A stretch of 64,000 nucleotides of DNA from Alkalicoccus halolimnae (lineage in GTDB: Bacteria; Bacillota; Bacilli; Bacillales; Salisediminibacteriaceae): assembly GCF_008014775.2 (NCBI RefSeq), contig NZ_CP144914.1, positions 2,790,001 through 2,854,000 on the forward strand. Direction: 5' to 3'. Position 1 is the first letter of the stretch. The number at the start of each line of letters is the position of its first letter. Positions 8,150-16,163 of this stretch are shown in pieces. The notes beneath the pieces are model-generated. The model searched no databases, had not been told where the DNA came from, and was given only the letters and a program-made list of their open reading frames with translations. The translations under genes and the position numbers were made by a program.

Positions 8150-9427
8150 TCATTTTTTCCAGTTAATCAGAAAGAATTTCTTTTTACCACGGCGGATAAT
8201 CGTGAACGTACCTTCTAATTTATCTTCGTCCTCTACCTCTTTGTCCACTTCCTGGCAGCGGGTTCCGTTAATATATACAGCGCCGTTATTCACGTCTTCC
8301 CTTGCCTGACGTTTTGACGAAGAGATCCCGGCTTCCACGAGAAGATCAATCAGGTTTCTTTTTTCTCCCTTGACGTCATAGGAAGGTACGTCTTTGAAAC
8401 CCTGCTCTACTTCTTTCGCAGTTAATGATTTCAGATCCCCTTTCCCGAATAAAGCATGTGTAATATTTTCGGCCTGTTTTAACGCTTCGCTTCCGTGCAC
8501 AAATTTAGTAAGCTCTTCCGCAAGCCGCCTCTGGGCTGCACGTTCATGTGGACGTTTCAGAACTTCTGTTTCCAGATCTTCAATTTCTTTGTCTGAAAGG
8601 AAAGTAAAATATTTAATAAATTTAATGACGTCGCTGTCGTCTGTATTTAACAGAAACTGATAAAACTCGTATGGAGACGTTTTTTCCGGATCCAGCCAGA
8701 TCGCTCCGCCTTCGGTTTTTCCGAATTTCTGTCCGTCAGCCTTCGTAACGAGGGGAATCGTAAAACCAAATGCCTGTTCTCTATCGCCTTCCTCTGTTCC
8801 ATACATGCGGCGTATTAATTCCAACCCGGCAGTAATATTTCCCCATTGATCACTCCCGCCTATCTGCAGCTTGACCCCGTATTTTTTATGAAGGTAGTAA
8901 AAATCAAGTGACTGCAGGATTTGATAAGTAAATTCAGTAAAGGAAATTCCGCTTTGAATCCGTGCCTCTACAGACTCTTTGGCAAGCATGTAATTCACGC
9001 TGAAATGCTTCCCTGTGTCACGGAGAAAATCAATGACTGACATCTCTCCGATCCAATCATAGTTATTTACGAGCATTGCTCCGTTTTCGTCATTAAAATC
9101 CAGAAATCTCTCCAGCTGCGCTTTGATTTTATCACTGTAATGTTCGACTACATTCTGCTCATTAAGCGTTCTTTCTGCATTTTTCCCGCTCGGGTCGCCA
9201 ATCAGTCCTGTAGCTCCTCCTACGAGAGGATACGGCCGGTGCCCGTCGAGCTGAAAACGGCGCAGCGTTATAATCGTGAGAAGATGACCGATATGAAGGC
9301 TGTCGCCTGTCGGATCAAACCCGCAGTACAGCTTAATTGATTCTTTTTTCATCAGTTCTTCCAGCTTTTCTTCATTTGTCACTTGATTTATCAGACCTCG
9401 GAATTTCAGTTCTTCTAAAAGCGTCAT
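8150..9427 (-). CDS. tyrS: Tyrosyl-tRNA synthetase
   Basis: Class I aminoacyl-tRNA synthetase that charges tRNA-Tyr. The 425-residue product carries the HIGH signature at H45-IGH48 (GDSLHIGHLL), the KFGKT variant of the KMSKS loop (ADGQKFGKTEGG) and a C-terminal S4-like RNA-binding domain (about 355-425, SSSKRQAREDVNNGAVYINGT). The length matches the Bacillus TyrS1 type. ATG at 9427 follows GGAGG at 8 nt; the TTG 15 bp upstream overlaps that site and is less likely. Expression is controlled by the tyrosine T-box upstream. The gene is transcribed alone and ends at its own terminator. Confidence 0.98.
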   Translation of the reverse strand: MTLLEELKFRGLINQVTNEEKLEELMKKESIKLYCGFDPTGDSLHIGHLLTIITLRRFQLDGHRPYPLVGGATGLIGDPSGKNAERTLNEQNVVEHYSDKIKAQLERFLDFNDENGAMLVNNYDWIGEMSVIDFLRDTGKHFSVNYMLAKESVEARIQSGISFTEFTYQILQSLDFYYLHKKYGVKLQIGGSDQWGNITAGLELIRRMYGTEEGDREQAFGFTIPLVTKADGQKFGKTEGGAIWLDPEKTSPYEFYQFLLNTDDSDVIKFIKYFTFLSDKEIEDLETEVLKRPHERAAQRRLAEELTKFVHGSEALKQAENITHALFGKGDLKSLTAKEVEQGFKDVPSYDVKGEKRNLIDLLVEAGISSSKRQAREDVNNGAVYINGTRCQEVDKEVEDEDKLEGTFTIIRRGKKKFFLINWKK

Positions 9428-9537
9428 AACTTTATCCTCCAATGTTTTTAGTTAAAATAGCAGGCAGCCCGTCGGCCACCGCGAAAATCTTCAGAAACGA
9501 AGCGGAAACCGGCAGAGAGACCCTGAGTAAAAAACAC

Positions 9538-9790
9538 AAAAAAATCCCTTGTCATATAGACAAGGGACGATTGAATTTCAGCCGCGGTACCACCCAGGTT
9601 TGAGAAGCCTGCACTTCCCCACTCTCCCGATTAACGCCCGGTTTGCGCCCTGCATTTCTGCAGCGTAGCTCCAAGACCGTAATTCGCATTCGCCTTTGTA
9701 CTGGTTCGCAGCGGCCACCAGCTCTCTGTAACAGGGAAACGATTTGCTACTTCTGTCTTTTCTCAGCCTGATTATTTAATAGCTTTGTTA
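9538..9790 (-). promoter_or_regulatory. T-box riboswitch (tyrosine), tyrS leader
   Basis: Read on the minus strand, the leader has the AGAGAGCTGGTGG stem I element, then GAATTACGG carrying a UAC tyrosine specifier (plus-strand 9679-9681), then CTTGGAG. The invariant T-box GGGTGGTACCGCGG follows (plus-strand 9582-9595). An attenuator hairpin (TCCCTTGTC / GACAAGGGA plus seven U, 9538-9567) completes it. Uncharged tRNA-Tyr would pair with the specifier and the T-box and favour antitermination. The class is certain. The specifier was placed by the usual GAA-N-codon context. Confidence 0.96.
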
Positions 9791-9820
9791 TTTCTACCAT
9801 GAAATATAAGCCGTTGTCAA
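9791..9820 (-). promoter_or_regulatory. Promoter of the tyrS T-box transcript
   Basis: On the minus strand a perfect TTGACA (plus-strand 9815-9820) is followed after 18 bp by TAGAAA (9791-9796), placed just ahead of the T-box leader. Confidence 0.6.
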
Positions 9821-9908
9821 CATACCCTTCTTCCGTCAGTCCATTTACCCTCTTGAACTCACCTTCCCTTCTGACGTATTTTAATTAAACCGGAAATCGT
9901 TCCTATGT

Positions 9909-9958
9909 AAACGAAAGCGTATGTGTATCGCTTATCTGCTTTATTTTCAAGGCAGCCT
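9909..9958 (-). repeat. Family A dispersed repeat, terminal fragment (copy A7)
   Basis: ACGAAAGCG...CGCTTATCTGCTTTATTTTCAAGGCAGCC matches the outer end of the family A repeat (compare 34099-34165 and 62440-62488). Only this ~50-bp end is present. A separate short match, AACGAAGCGGAAACCGGC at about 9496-9513, recurs at about 15078. Confidence 0.75.
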
Positions 9959-10086
9959 GATAAATACGAGTGCTGAACGTTGGGATTGTTTTCCGCCTTA
10001 AGGCTATCCAGGAACCGAAAAACTGAGAAAACGATGTGCCCTATTTTATATAGAATGGATGCATCTATGTACAGGCATCCTCAGCT

Positions 10087-10115
10087 TTCACTATCCAGCA
10101 AAGCTGTGATATAAT
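10087..10115 (+). promoter_or_regulatory. Promoter of the class A PBP gene
   Basis: TTCACT, 17 bp, then TATAAT preceded by TGA (extended -10), about 36 bp before the start codon. A GGATGC/GCATCC inverted repeat lies just upstream (about 10058-10081). Confidence 0.75.
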
Positions 10116-10150
10116 GAAGGGCGATATTGTTAAAATAAGGGGGAGTCCAT

Positions 10151-13100
10151 GTGAGGGAAAAATTGTCTTCATGGAGAAATAAATCAGGCAGACGAAGTGC
10201 CGTTAAAATTACAAAAGGATTTCGAATTACCTCTGCAGTGATGTGGAATTTAATACTTGTAGTATTCATTATTGGTTTAATTATGGCTGCTTTTGCCGGA
10301 GGAGCAGGCGCAGGTTATTTCGCCTCCCTCGTGCAGGATGAACCGATACGTGACGCTCAGGAATTACAAGACAGTATTTACGATTTTGAAGAAACCTCAG
10401 AAGTTTATTTTGCCAATAACGAATACCTTGGTAATTTAACTACCCCCCTCGAACGCAGTCAGATAAGCCTTGATGATGTTTCTGAAAACCTCGTCAATGC
10501 TGTTATCGCGACAGAGGATGAGTATTTCTACGACCATGAAGGCATCGTCCCAAAAGCATTAATGAGAGCGGTATTCCAGGATTTCACTAATGCAGCCACA
10601 CAAACCGGAGGCAGTACCCTCACTCAGCAGCTTGTTAAAAATCAGGTGCTTTCCAATGAGGTTACCCACGACCGGAAAGCTGCAGAAATTCTCCTGGCTA
10701 TGCGTTTAGAAAGATTTATGGATAAAGATGAAATTCTTGAAGCCTACCTTAACATCGTTCCTTTCGGACGTAACGCTTCAGGACGTCAGATCGCAGGAGC
10801 ACAGGCAGCGGCTGAAGGGATTTTCGGCACGGAAGTTTCCGAATTAAATGTCCCTCAATCCGCCTTCATTGCCGGACTCCCGCAAAGTCCTTTTGCTTAT
10901 ACTCCGTTTACTTCTGCAGGAGAACAAAAAGAATCCATTGATGCCGCTCTTATCCGTATGAGTACCGTACTCGACAGAATGGAACAGAGTGGATACATCA
11001 GCGAAGAGGAATATCAGGAAGCGCTGGACTATGATATTAGTGCCGATTTCACTGACCCTGAGCCTTCCAGCCTCGATGAATATCCATATATTGTCGATGC
11101 CGTCGAAAGCGAAGCTCGTGATGAGATCATGAACGTTCTTATGGAGGAAGACGACATTGTTCTTGATGAAATTGAAGATGAAGATTATCGTGCTCTTACG
11201 CGGAGCCGTTACACAGAAGCGGCAGCTGAAGAAATGCAGCGTGGCGGCTTCGAAATTCATACAACGATTCATAAAGACATTTACGATGCGCAGCAGGAGG
11301 CAGTACAGGATTTTGAGCATTTCGCCCCTAATGAATCTCTTATGGTCACTGTTGGAGAAGAGGGTGAAGAAGAAGAAGTCGAAATTGATTATATGGAGCA
11401 GACCGGTGCGGTTATGATTGATAACTATACCGGAGGCATTATCAGTTTTGTCGGCGGTCGAGACTACGAAGAAAGTAATTTCAACCGTGCTACAGGAAAT
11501 ATGCGCCGTCAGACCGGATCGACGATGAAGTCCCTGCTCACTTATGCTGTAGGGTTCGAAACTGGAGATCTTCAGCCGGGTTATATCACCCCTGATATTC
11601 CATATGAGTACGAACAGGATGAATTCGATGACTCAGAACCTCAGGAAGTTCCAAACTTCGATGGTGACCATTCAGGGATGATTACGGCCCGCGAAGCTCT
11701 TTCCCGCTCCCGCAACGTACCGGCAGTTAGAGAAATGGCTTTTATGGACCGTGACGTATTAAGAGAGGCTCTCGTGGACTATGGTTTTGAACCTTACTTT
11801 ACCGGAAGTGAACCAAACCCATCCACTCCTCTTGGAACCATTGGGATGAACGTGGAAGCCAACACAAGCGCCTTCTCCACCTTTGGCAACGACGGTAAAA
11901 GAAGAGAATCTCACATGATCAGCCGCATTGAAGATGCGAATGGAAATATTGTTTTTGAACAGGATACCGAACAGGAAACCGACATTCTTTCTTCGGAAAC
12001 GAATTATATGATGATCGATGTGATGAGAGACGTTCTCGAATCCGGACTCGGCACAGCTCCACAGCTCCCTGGATTCCTCGAATTTGAATCTGACCTTGCC
12101 GGTAAAACGGGTACGAGTAATGAAATAAGGGATGCCTGGTTTGTCGGCTTTAACCCAAACTTCACAATGGGAATCTGGCTCGGATATGATACCGAAGAAA
12201 TATCAGTACCTCAGGAACATAATGGAATTGATTACGGGCCGCGTACGCAGAGGCTGTGGGCAGATCTGGCAAATGCCGCCTACGGTGTAAACGAACAGCT
12301 CGTCGCTCCAAATGAAGAATTTACTCAGCCTGATACAGTCGTTGAAGAAGAATTTTGTGGATTAACAGGAATGGAAGCAGACGATGCGTGTGAAGATGCT
12401 GGATTTGTAGTGACTGACTTATTTAACGAAGACTACTCTCCTTCTGAACGCTCTGAAGACGCAGACCGCATCGATTATGTGGAAGTCGATGAAACAAATT
12501 ATCTTGCTCTTGACAGCACGCCTTCCGAATTCACAAGAACCGGAACCGCTTCAATGAATGAACGTTTTGATTTTTCCGGCGAAGAATTTTCCGATTACGT
12601 ACCTGATGACTGGAACAATTTAATCGGTGCAAGCGAAGAAGCTCCGGATAACGGTACGACCCCGGGAACAATGCCAAATCTGGACAGCTCTTCATCTTCT
12701 ATTTCCTGGGATTCCCACCCTGAAGAAGATGTGATCGGCTACCGCGTCTATTATTCCAGCGATGGCAGTGATTTTTCCGAAGTTGAAAGTGTCCGCTGGG
12801 ATCAGGATTTTGAATACTCCGGCAGTGCAGGCAGCTATCGGGTTACAGCTGTAGATGTAGCAGGAAGAGAGTCTAATCCGAGCAGTACTGTAACGGTTGG
12901 TGAAGGCAGCTCGGATTCAGATGAGGAGGATAGTTCCGGGAACTCCTCCAATGATAATGAAGATAATTCCGGCGGCGGAAACAACTCGAACAATGAGTCT
13001 GGCAGCCCGGAGAATTCTGAGGACAATAATAATAACGGGGATAATTCCAACGGCGGCCAGACCGACGGAGTAAACTCCACCAGTAACGGTATTAACAATA

Positions 13101-14221
13101 CCGGTTCCTCAAACAACGACGGCAGTAATAACGCTGATTCCAGCAATGGCAGTGCTGCCGCAGAAAACGAAGGAAATAATGATAGTAATTCCAATAATAA
13201 CAGCAGCGGAAATGGCAATAACTCAGGGAACAACAGCAACTCTGTAAACAATGCCAATAATAACGCAGCCAGCACCCCGGAAAGTAACTCCGGGGATAAT
13301 GCTGGCGGCGGCAACGAAGGTTCGAACAACAGTTCCGAAAATAACAGCGGCTTGAACAATGAGCCTGCCGGAAACTCCGGCAGCAGCAACGAGAATAACG
13401 CGAACAACAGTTCCAACACTAACTCCGGGAATAACAGCAGCTCCAACAACGAGCCTGCTGACAACTCCGGCAGCAGTAATGAGAACAACGTGAACAACAG
13501 TTCCAACACTAACTCCGGAAATAACAGCAGCTCCAACAACGAGCCTGCTGACAACTCCGGCAGCAGCAATGAAAATAACGTGAACAACAGTTCCAACACT
13601 AACTCCGGAAATAACAGCAGCTCCAACAACGAGCCTGCTGACAACTCCGGCAGCAGCAATGAAAATAACGTGAACAACAGTTCCAACACTAACTCCGGAA
13701 ATAACAGCAGCTCCAACAACGAGCCTGCTGACAACTCCGGCAGCAGCAATGAAAATAACGTGAACAACAGTTCCAACACTAACTCCGGAAATAACAGCAG
13801 CTCCAACAACGAGCCTGCTGATAACTCCGGCAGCAGCAATGAGAACAACGTGAACAACAGTTCCAACACTAACTCCGGAAATAACAGCAGCTCCAACAAC
13901 GAGCCTGCTGATAACTCCGGCAGCAGCAATGAAAATAACGTGAACAACAGTTCTAACAATAATAGTGGAGAAAATGAAGCAAACATCTCTGGAAATAACT
14001 CCTCGAATAATGAGGAGAATAACAACGCTGCCGGAAACAACTCAGGAAATAACTCCACCAATAGTTCCAATAACGAAAGTGTCTCAAATTCAGCAGAGGA
14101 CAATACACCTGTTGATAATTCGGAAAATAACAGTAATAACAACAATTCTTCCGGAAATAATTCTGAAAGTACGAATTCAGATAACAATACCGAAAACAAC
14201 ACAGAAAGCAGCAATTCCTGA
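10151..14221 (+). CDS. Class A penicillin-binding protein (PBP1A type) with FN3 domain and very long Asn/Ser tail
   Basis: Bifunctional peptidoglycan synthase of 1356 residues. Order: short cytoplasmic basic N-terminus, one membrane anchor (about 31-58), GT51 glycosyltransferase with catalytic E122 in ATEDEYFYDHEG and the GGSTLTQQL motif, transpeptidase with S457-T-M-K460, SRN and K652-TG, an FN3-like domain (about 836-918), and a tail of about 440 residues made almost only of Asn, Ser, Gly and Glu. The tail contains seven tandem 30-residue repeats (about 1069-1278). GTG at 10151 is used because AGGGGGAG lies upstream and the overlapping ATG runs straight into TGA. Typical PBP1A proteins are 700-900 residues, so the tail is exceptional. 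The extracellular part is strongly acidic, which fits a salt-adapted host. Confidence 0.95.
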   Translation: MREKLSSWRNKSGRRSAVKITKGFRITSAVMWNLILVVFIIGLIMAAFAGGAGAGYFASLVQDEPIRDAQELQDSIYDFEETSEVYFANNEYLGNLTTPLERSQISLDDVSENLVNAVIATEDEYFYDHEGIVPKALMRAVFQDFTNAATQTGGSTLTQQLVKNQVLSNEVTHDRKAAEILLAMRLERFMDKDEILEAYLNIVPFGRNASGRQIAGAQAAAEGIFGTEVSELNVPQSAFIAGLPQSPFAYTPFTSAGEQKESIDAALIRMSTVLDRMEQSGYISEEEYQEALDYDISADFTDPEPSSLDEYPYIVDAVESEARDEIMNVLMEEDDIVLDEIEDEDYRALTRSRYTEAAAEEMQRGGFEIHTTIHKDIYDAQQEAVQDFEHFAPNESLMVTVGEEGEEEEVEIDYMEQTGAVMIDNYTGGIISFVGGRDYEESNFNRATGNMRRQTGSTMKSLLTYAVGFETGDLQPGYITPDIPYEYEQDEFDDSEPQEVPNFDGDHSGMITAREALSRSRNVPAVREMAFMDRDVLREALVDYGFEPYFTGSEPNPSTPLGTIGMNVEANTSAFSTFGNDGKRRESHMISRIEDANGNIVFEQDTEQETDILSSETNYMMIDVMRDVLESGLGTAPQLPGFLEFESDLAGKTGTSNEIRDAWFVGFNPNFTMGIWLGYDTEEISVPQEHNGIDYGPRTQRLWADLANAAYGVNEQLVAPNEEFTQPDTVVEEEFCGLTGMEADDACEDAGFVVTDLFNEDYSPSERSEDADRIDYVEVDETNYLALDSTPSEFTRTGTASMNERFDFSGEEFSDYVPDDWNNLIGASEEAPDNGTTPGTMPNLDSSSSSISWDSHPEEDVIGYRVYYSSDGSDFSEVESVRWDQDFEYSGSAGSYRVTAVDVAGRESNPSSTVTVGEGSSDSDEEDSSGNSSNDNEDNSGGGNNSNNESGSPENSEDNNNNGDNSNGGQTDGVNSTSNGINNTGSSNNDGSNNADSSNGSAAAENEGNNDSNSNNNSSGNGNNSGNNSNSVNNANNNAASTPESNSGDNAGGGNEGSNNSSENNSGLNNEPAGNSGSSNENNANNSSNTNSGNNSSSNNEPADNSGSSNENNVNNSSNTNSGNNSSSNNEPADNSGSSNENNVNNSSNTNSGNNSSSNNEPADNSGSSNENNVNNSSNTNSGNNSSSNNEPADNSGSSNENNVNNSSNTNSGNNSSSNNEPADNSGSSNENNVNNSSNTNSGNNSSSNNEPADNSGSSNENNVNNSSNNNSGENEANISGNNSSNNEENNNAAGNNSGNNSTNSSNNESVSNSAEDNTPVDNSENNSNNNNSSGNNSESTNSDNNTENNTESSNS
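13355..13984 (+). repeat. Seven in-frame 90-bp tandem repeats in the PBP tail
   Basis: Units begin at 13355, 13445, 13535, 13625, 13715, 13805 and 13895. Each encodes roughly NNEPADNSGSSNENN followed by VNNSSNTNSGNNSSS; the first reads PAGNSG and ANNSS, and the last diverges after NNSSN. Units 2-6 differ by only a few, mostly silent, bases, indicating recent expansion or homogenisation. Confidence 0.97.
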
Positions 14222-14252
14222 TTTTTTCTCAAGCTGCTTTTTAAGCGTGTAG

Positions 14253-14283
14253 AAAAAGGAGGCCATACCGGTCTCCTTTTTTG
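14253..14283 (+). terminator. Intrinsic terminator of the PBP gene
   Basis: AAAAAGGAG and CTCCTTTTTT, with an inner CC/GG pair, form a stem followed by U residues, 32 bp after the stop. Confidence 0.85.
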
Positions 14284-14549
14284 TATTTATATAAACTATC
14301 CCCTCGTCTGTCTCTCCTTCTCTGTTCTTTTCAATGCTGCACCGTCCTGCGAATCGCTTAACGTGCGCAAATAGATTATATATAGGATGAATCAATGATT
14401 TTGCAAAGTATCCAAGGCTGGCCTGAAGAGAAGGAAGTTGGATAGTTCTGCAGAATGTCAGTCCACCCTGAAACCCCCTTACAGCAAGTTAGGATCAGAG
14501 TCACACATACAGAAACGCCGATTACTGATAGATTTTAATAATAAGAAAT

Positions 14550-14876
14550 GGCTGCCTTGAAAATAAAGTGGATAAGCGATTAACGGCAGCTTTCGTTTCC
14601 ATGGGGACGCTTTCCGGGCGGACCGGCCTCAGCTAATCCCTTCCTCCCCACGGTCGGCAGGGATGGATCTTCAGCTCGTCCTTTTTCGCCTCGGAGTCGC
14701 CCCATCTCCACTCCAGCTTAAGGTAAAAAGACAGAGCAGCATCTGCCTTCTAATAAAGAAAACCCCTTCTTGAACATAATTGATTCCACCTGTATAGAGG
14801 GGAAGTTCCATTTCCTGCAGAAGTCCATTTTCATGCCTCATGGTGCATGATTTCTGCATGAGTGTCTCTGTTAAAG
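14550..14876 (+). repeat. Family A dispersed repeat, full-length copy A1
   Basis: About 327 bp running from GGCTGCCTTGAAAATAAAGT through GCTTTCGTTTCCATGGGGAC, CCGGCCTCAGCTAATCCC, GGATCTTCAGCTCGTCC, TTCTAATAAAG and TTTTCATGCCTCATGGTGCA to AGTGTCTCTGTTAAAG. Copies A2 (22467-22791) and A3 (38189-38474, inverted) match from end to end. No open frame is shared by the three copies and no transposase is present, so it is a non-autonomous or structural repeat. Confidence 0.92.
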
Positions 14877-14891
14877 CTCCGTGTTGTTTTT

Positions 14892-15195
14892 GGAGTGCCT
14901 GCGGCTCCTTTTTCTTCGCCTGCCGCGGAGAAAGCCTTCAGCTCTCCCTCCCTGTCGTCCGGGAGGATCTTCCTGCTTTCTTTTTCCGCTGGCGTCCTGA
15001 AAAATCACCGTGGCATTTGCTTCTACCTTGGCACCTTCTTGATTCAACCAGCGGGGTTTCTGTATTGGAAAATCAAAACGAAGCGGAAACCGGCGGACGC
15101 CAGTGGAAGAAGGAGATTGGAAGATCCCGCAGGGCAAAGCCCGAGGAAGCTGGAAAGCTCCTCCACGGCAGGCCTGCCGAGTTGAAGCGAAGTTT
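14892..15195. repeat. Large inverted repeat upstream of acuA
   Basis: The left arm (about 14892-15003: CTGCCGCGGAGAAAGC, GGGAGGATCTTCC, CGCTGGCGTCCTG) and the right arm (about 15085-15195: CGGACGCCAGTGG, GGAAGATCCCGC, CTCCACGGCAGGCC) are imperfect reverse complements. This gives a potential ~300-bp hairpin. Each arm resembles the GC-rich repeats at 32716, 35640 and 54330. No gene is seen from 14284 to 15450. Confidence 0.8.
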
Positions 15196-15398
15196 TCTTA
15201 TATATATCAATAACAGATTTGGCTCTTACGCATATAAAGGGAATCGTACCTGCTCTTTATCATTTAATGGTTTAAAAGCCGCAGTAACAGACATAAGCAG
15301 TTTGAATAATTAGTTTATTTTAGAATTATTGGAAAATATAGTTTAATTCCACCAAGTTTGCGTAAGAGCCACAGATTTTAACAAAGCTTAAGAAATAA

Positions 15399-15412
15399 AT
15401 AGAGCGCTTACA
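15399..15412 (+). promoter_or_regulatory. Candidate cre (CcpA operator) upstream of acuA
   Basis: ATAGAGCGCTTACA matches the 3' half of the cre consensus perfectly (CGNTTNCA) but the 5' half poorly. It overlaps a possible TACAAT -10 box. Catabolite control of acuABC by CcpA is known in B. subtilis; this particular site is inference. Confidence 0.4.
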
Positions 15413-15459
15413 ATTATCTGTCTTATTTGCTTTCAACGCATAGGAGGTTATTGCAAACT

Positions 15460-15504
15460 ATGGTATATTATACGTATCAACGCGGAAAGTGGGGATGGCT
15501 GTGA
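15460..15504 (+). CDS. Short leader ORF (14 codons) translationally coupled to acuA
   Basis: ATG at 15460 encodes MVYYTYQRGKWGWL and stops at TGA 15502-15504, overlapping the acuA GTG start as GTGA. AGGAGG lies at 15442-15447, 12 nt before this ATG. An in-frame TTG at 15451 would be only 3 nt away, so the exact start is uncertain. It could be a coupling or regulatory leader peptide. I know of no named family. Confidence 0.45.
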   Translation: MVYYTYQRGKWGWL

Positions 15505-16136
15505 AACACCGGAAAACCTTTCATTCAATTGAACATACCGGTAAAGAAAACAGGAAATTTACTATCGCTGGCCCGATCTCAACTGAGGCAATTGAACAGG
15601 CTGAATTCGATGAAGGCCTCAAAGCTTTCAGGAATCCGGATAAACAAAAAGAAGCACTCATTAACGTTTCTAAATTAGAGGAAAGCCGGATTATTGCGGC
15701 TACTGAAGGAAACAAAATTGTCGGTTATGCTGTTTACCTTTACCCCGACGAGATGGAAAGATGGTCCCAGTACAATTATGAGAACCTCATCGAACTTGGG
15801 GCCATCGAAGTATCCAAAGATTACAGAGGCCACGCCCTGGCAAAGCATATTCTTCAGGTAACGATGATGGATCCGGCTGTTGAAGATTATATTATTATTA
15901 CAACAGAATATTACTGGCACTGGGATTTAAGAGGAACTGGATTGTCGATCTGGGAATACAGGGATATAATGGAAAAAGTCATGAATTCCGGCGGGCTTAT
16001 CTGGTACGCAACAGATGATCCCGAAATATGCTCCCACCCGGCTAACTGTCTGATGGCTCGTGTCGGCAGCCGTGTTCCTAACGATTCTGTTCATGAATTC
16101 GACCGCGTCCGCTTCCAGAACCGCTATATGATTTAA
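15501..16136 (+). CDS. acuA: Acetyltransferase AcuA (acetyl-CoA synthetase regulator)
   Basis: GNAT-fold protein acetyltransferase. In B. subtilis it acetylates a lysine of acetyl-CoA synthetase AcsA and switches it off. The 211-residue product matches AcuA throughout: the IELGAIEV..DYRGHALAK acetyl-CoA pyrophosphate loop, the hallmark TTEYYWHWDL and SHPANCLMARVG. GTG at 15501 is preferred because it gives KHRKTFHS, aligning with the B. subtilis start EHHKTYHS, and overlaps the upstream mini-ORF stop (GTGA). GTG 15489 and ATG 15495 are alternatives. First gene of acuABC. The usual divergent neighbour acsA is absent. Confidence 0.94.
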   Translation: MKHRKTFHSIEHTGKENRKFTIAGPISTEAIEQAEFDEGLKAFRNPDKQKEALINVSKLEESRIIAATEGNKIVGYAVYLYPDEMERWSQYNYENLIELGAIEVSKDYRGHALAKHILQVTMMDPAVEDYIIITTEYYWHWDLRGTGLSIWEYRDIMEKVMNSGGLIWYATDDPEICSHPANCLMARVGSRVPNDSVHEFDRVRFQNRYMI

Positions 16137-16163
16137 TCCCTAAGGAAACCGAGGTGTGAAAAT

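Noticed and set aside
13355..13984. Regular 90-bp repeats considered as a CRISPR-like array
   Set aside because: There are no unique spacers; the repeats are contiguous, in frame, and encode the PBP tail.
12835..14232. 465-codon minus-strand ORF rich in Leu/Glu/Phe opposite the PBP tail
   Set aside because: It is the mirror of the N/S-rich tail: GAA/GAG and CTG/TTG triplets are reverse complements of repeated AAC/AGC codons. No ribosome site or independent homology is visible.
14840..15313. 157-codon plus-strand ORF in the acuA upstream gap
   Set aside because: Composed of repeat A1's end plus both arms of the inverted repeat; Cys/Trp/Phe/Arg-rich, no ribosome site, and not conserved between repeat copies.
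14284..15450. Search for a remnant of acsA or a transposase in the acuA upstream gap
   Set aside because: No acyl-CoA synthetase motif or transposase-like segment was seen in any frame.
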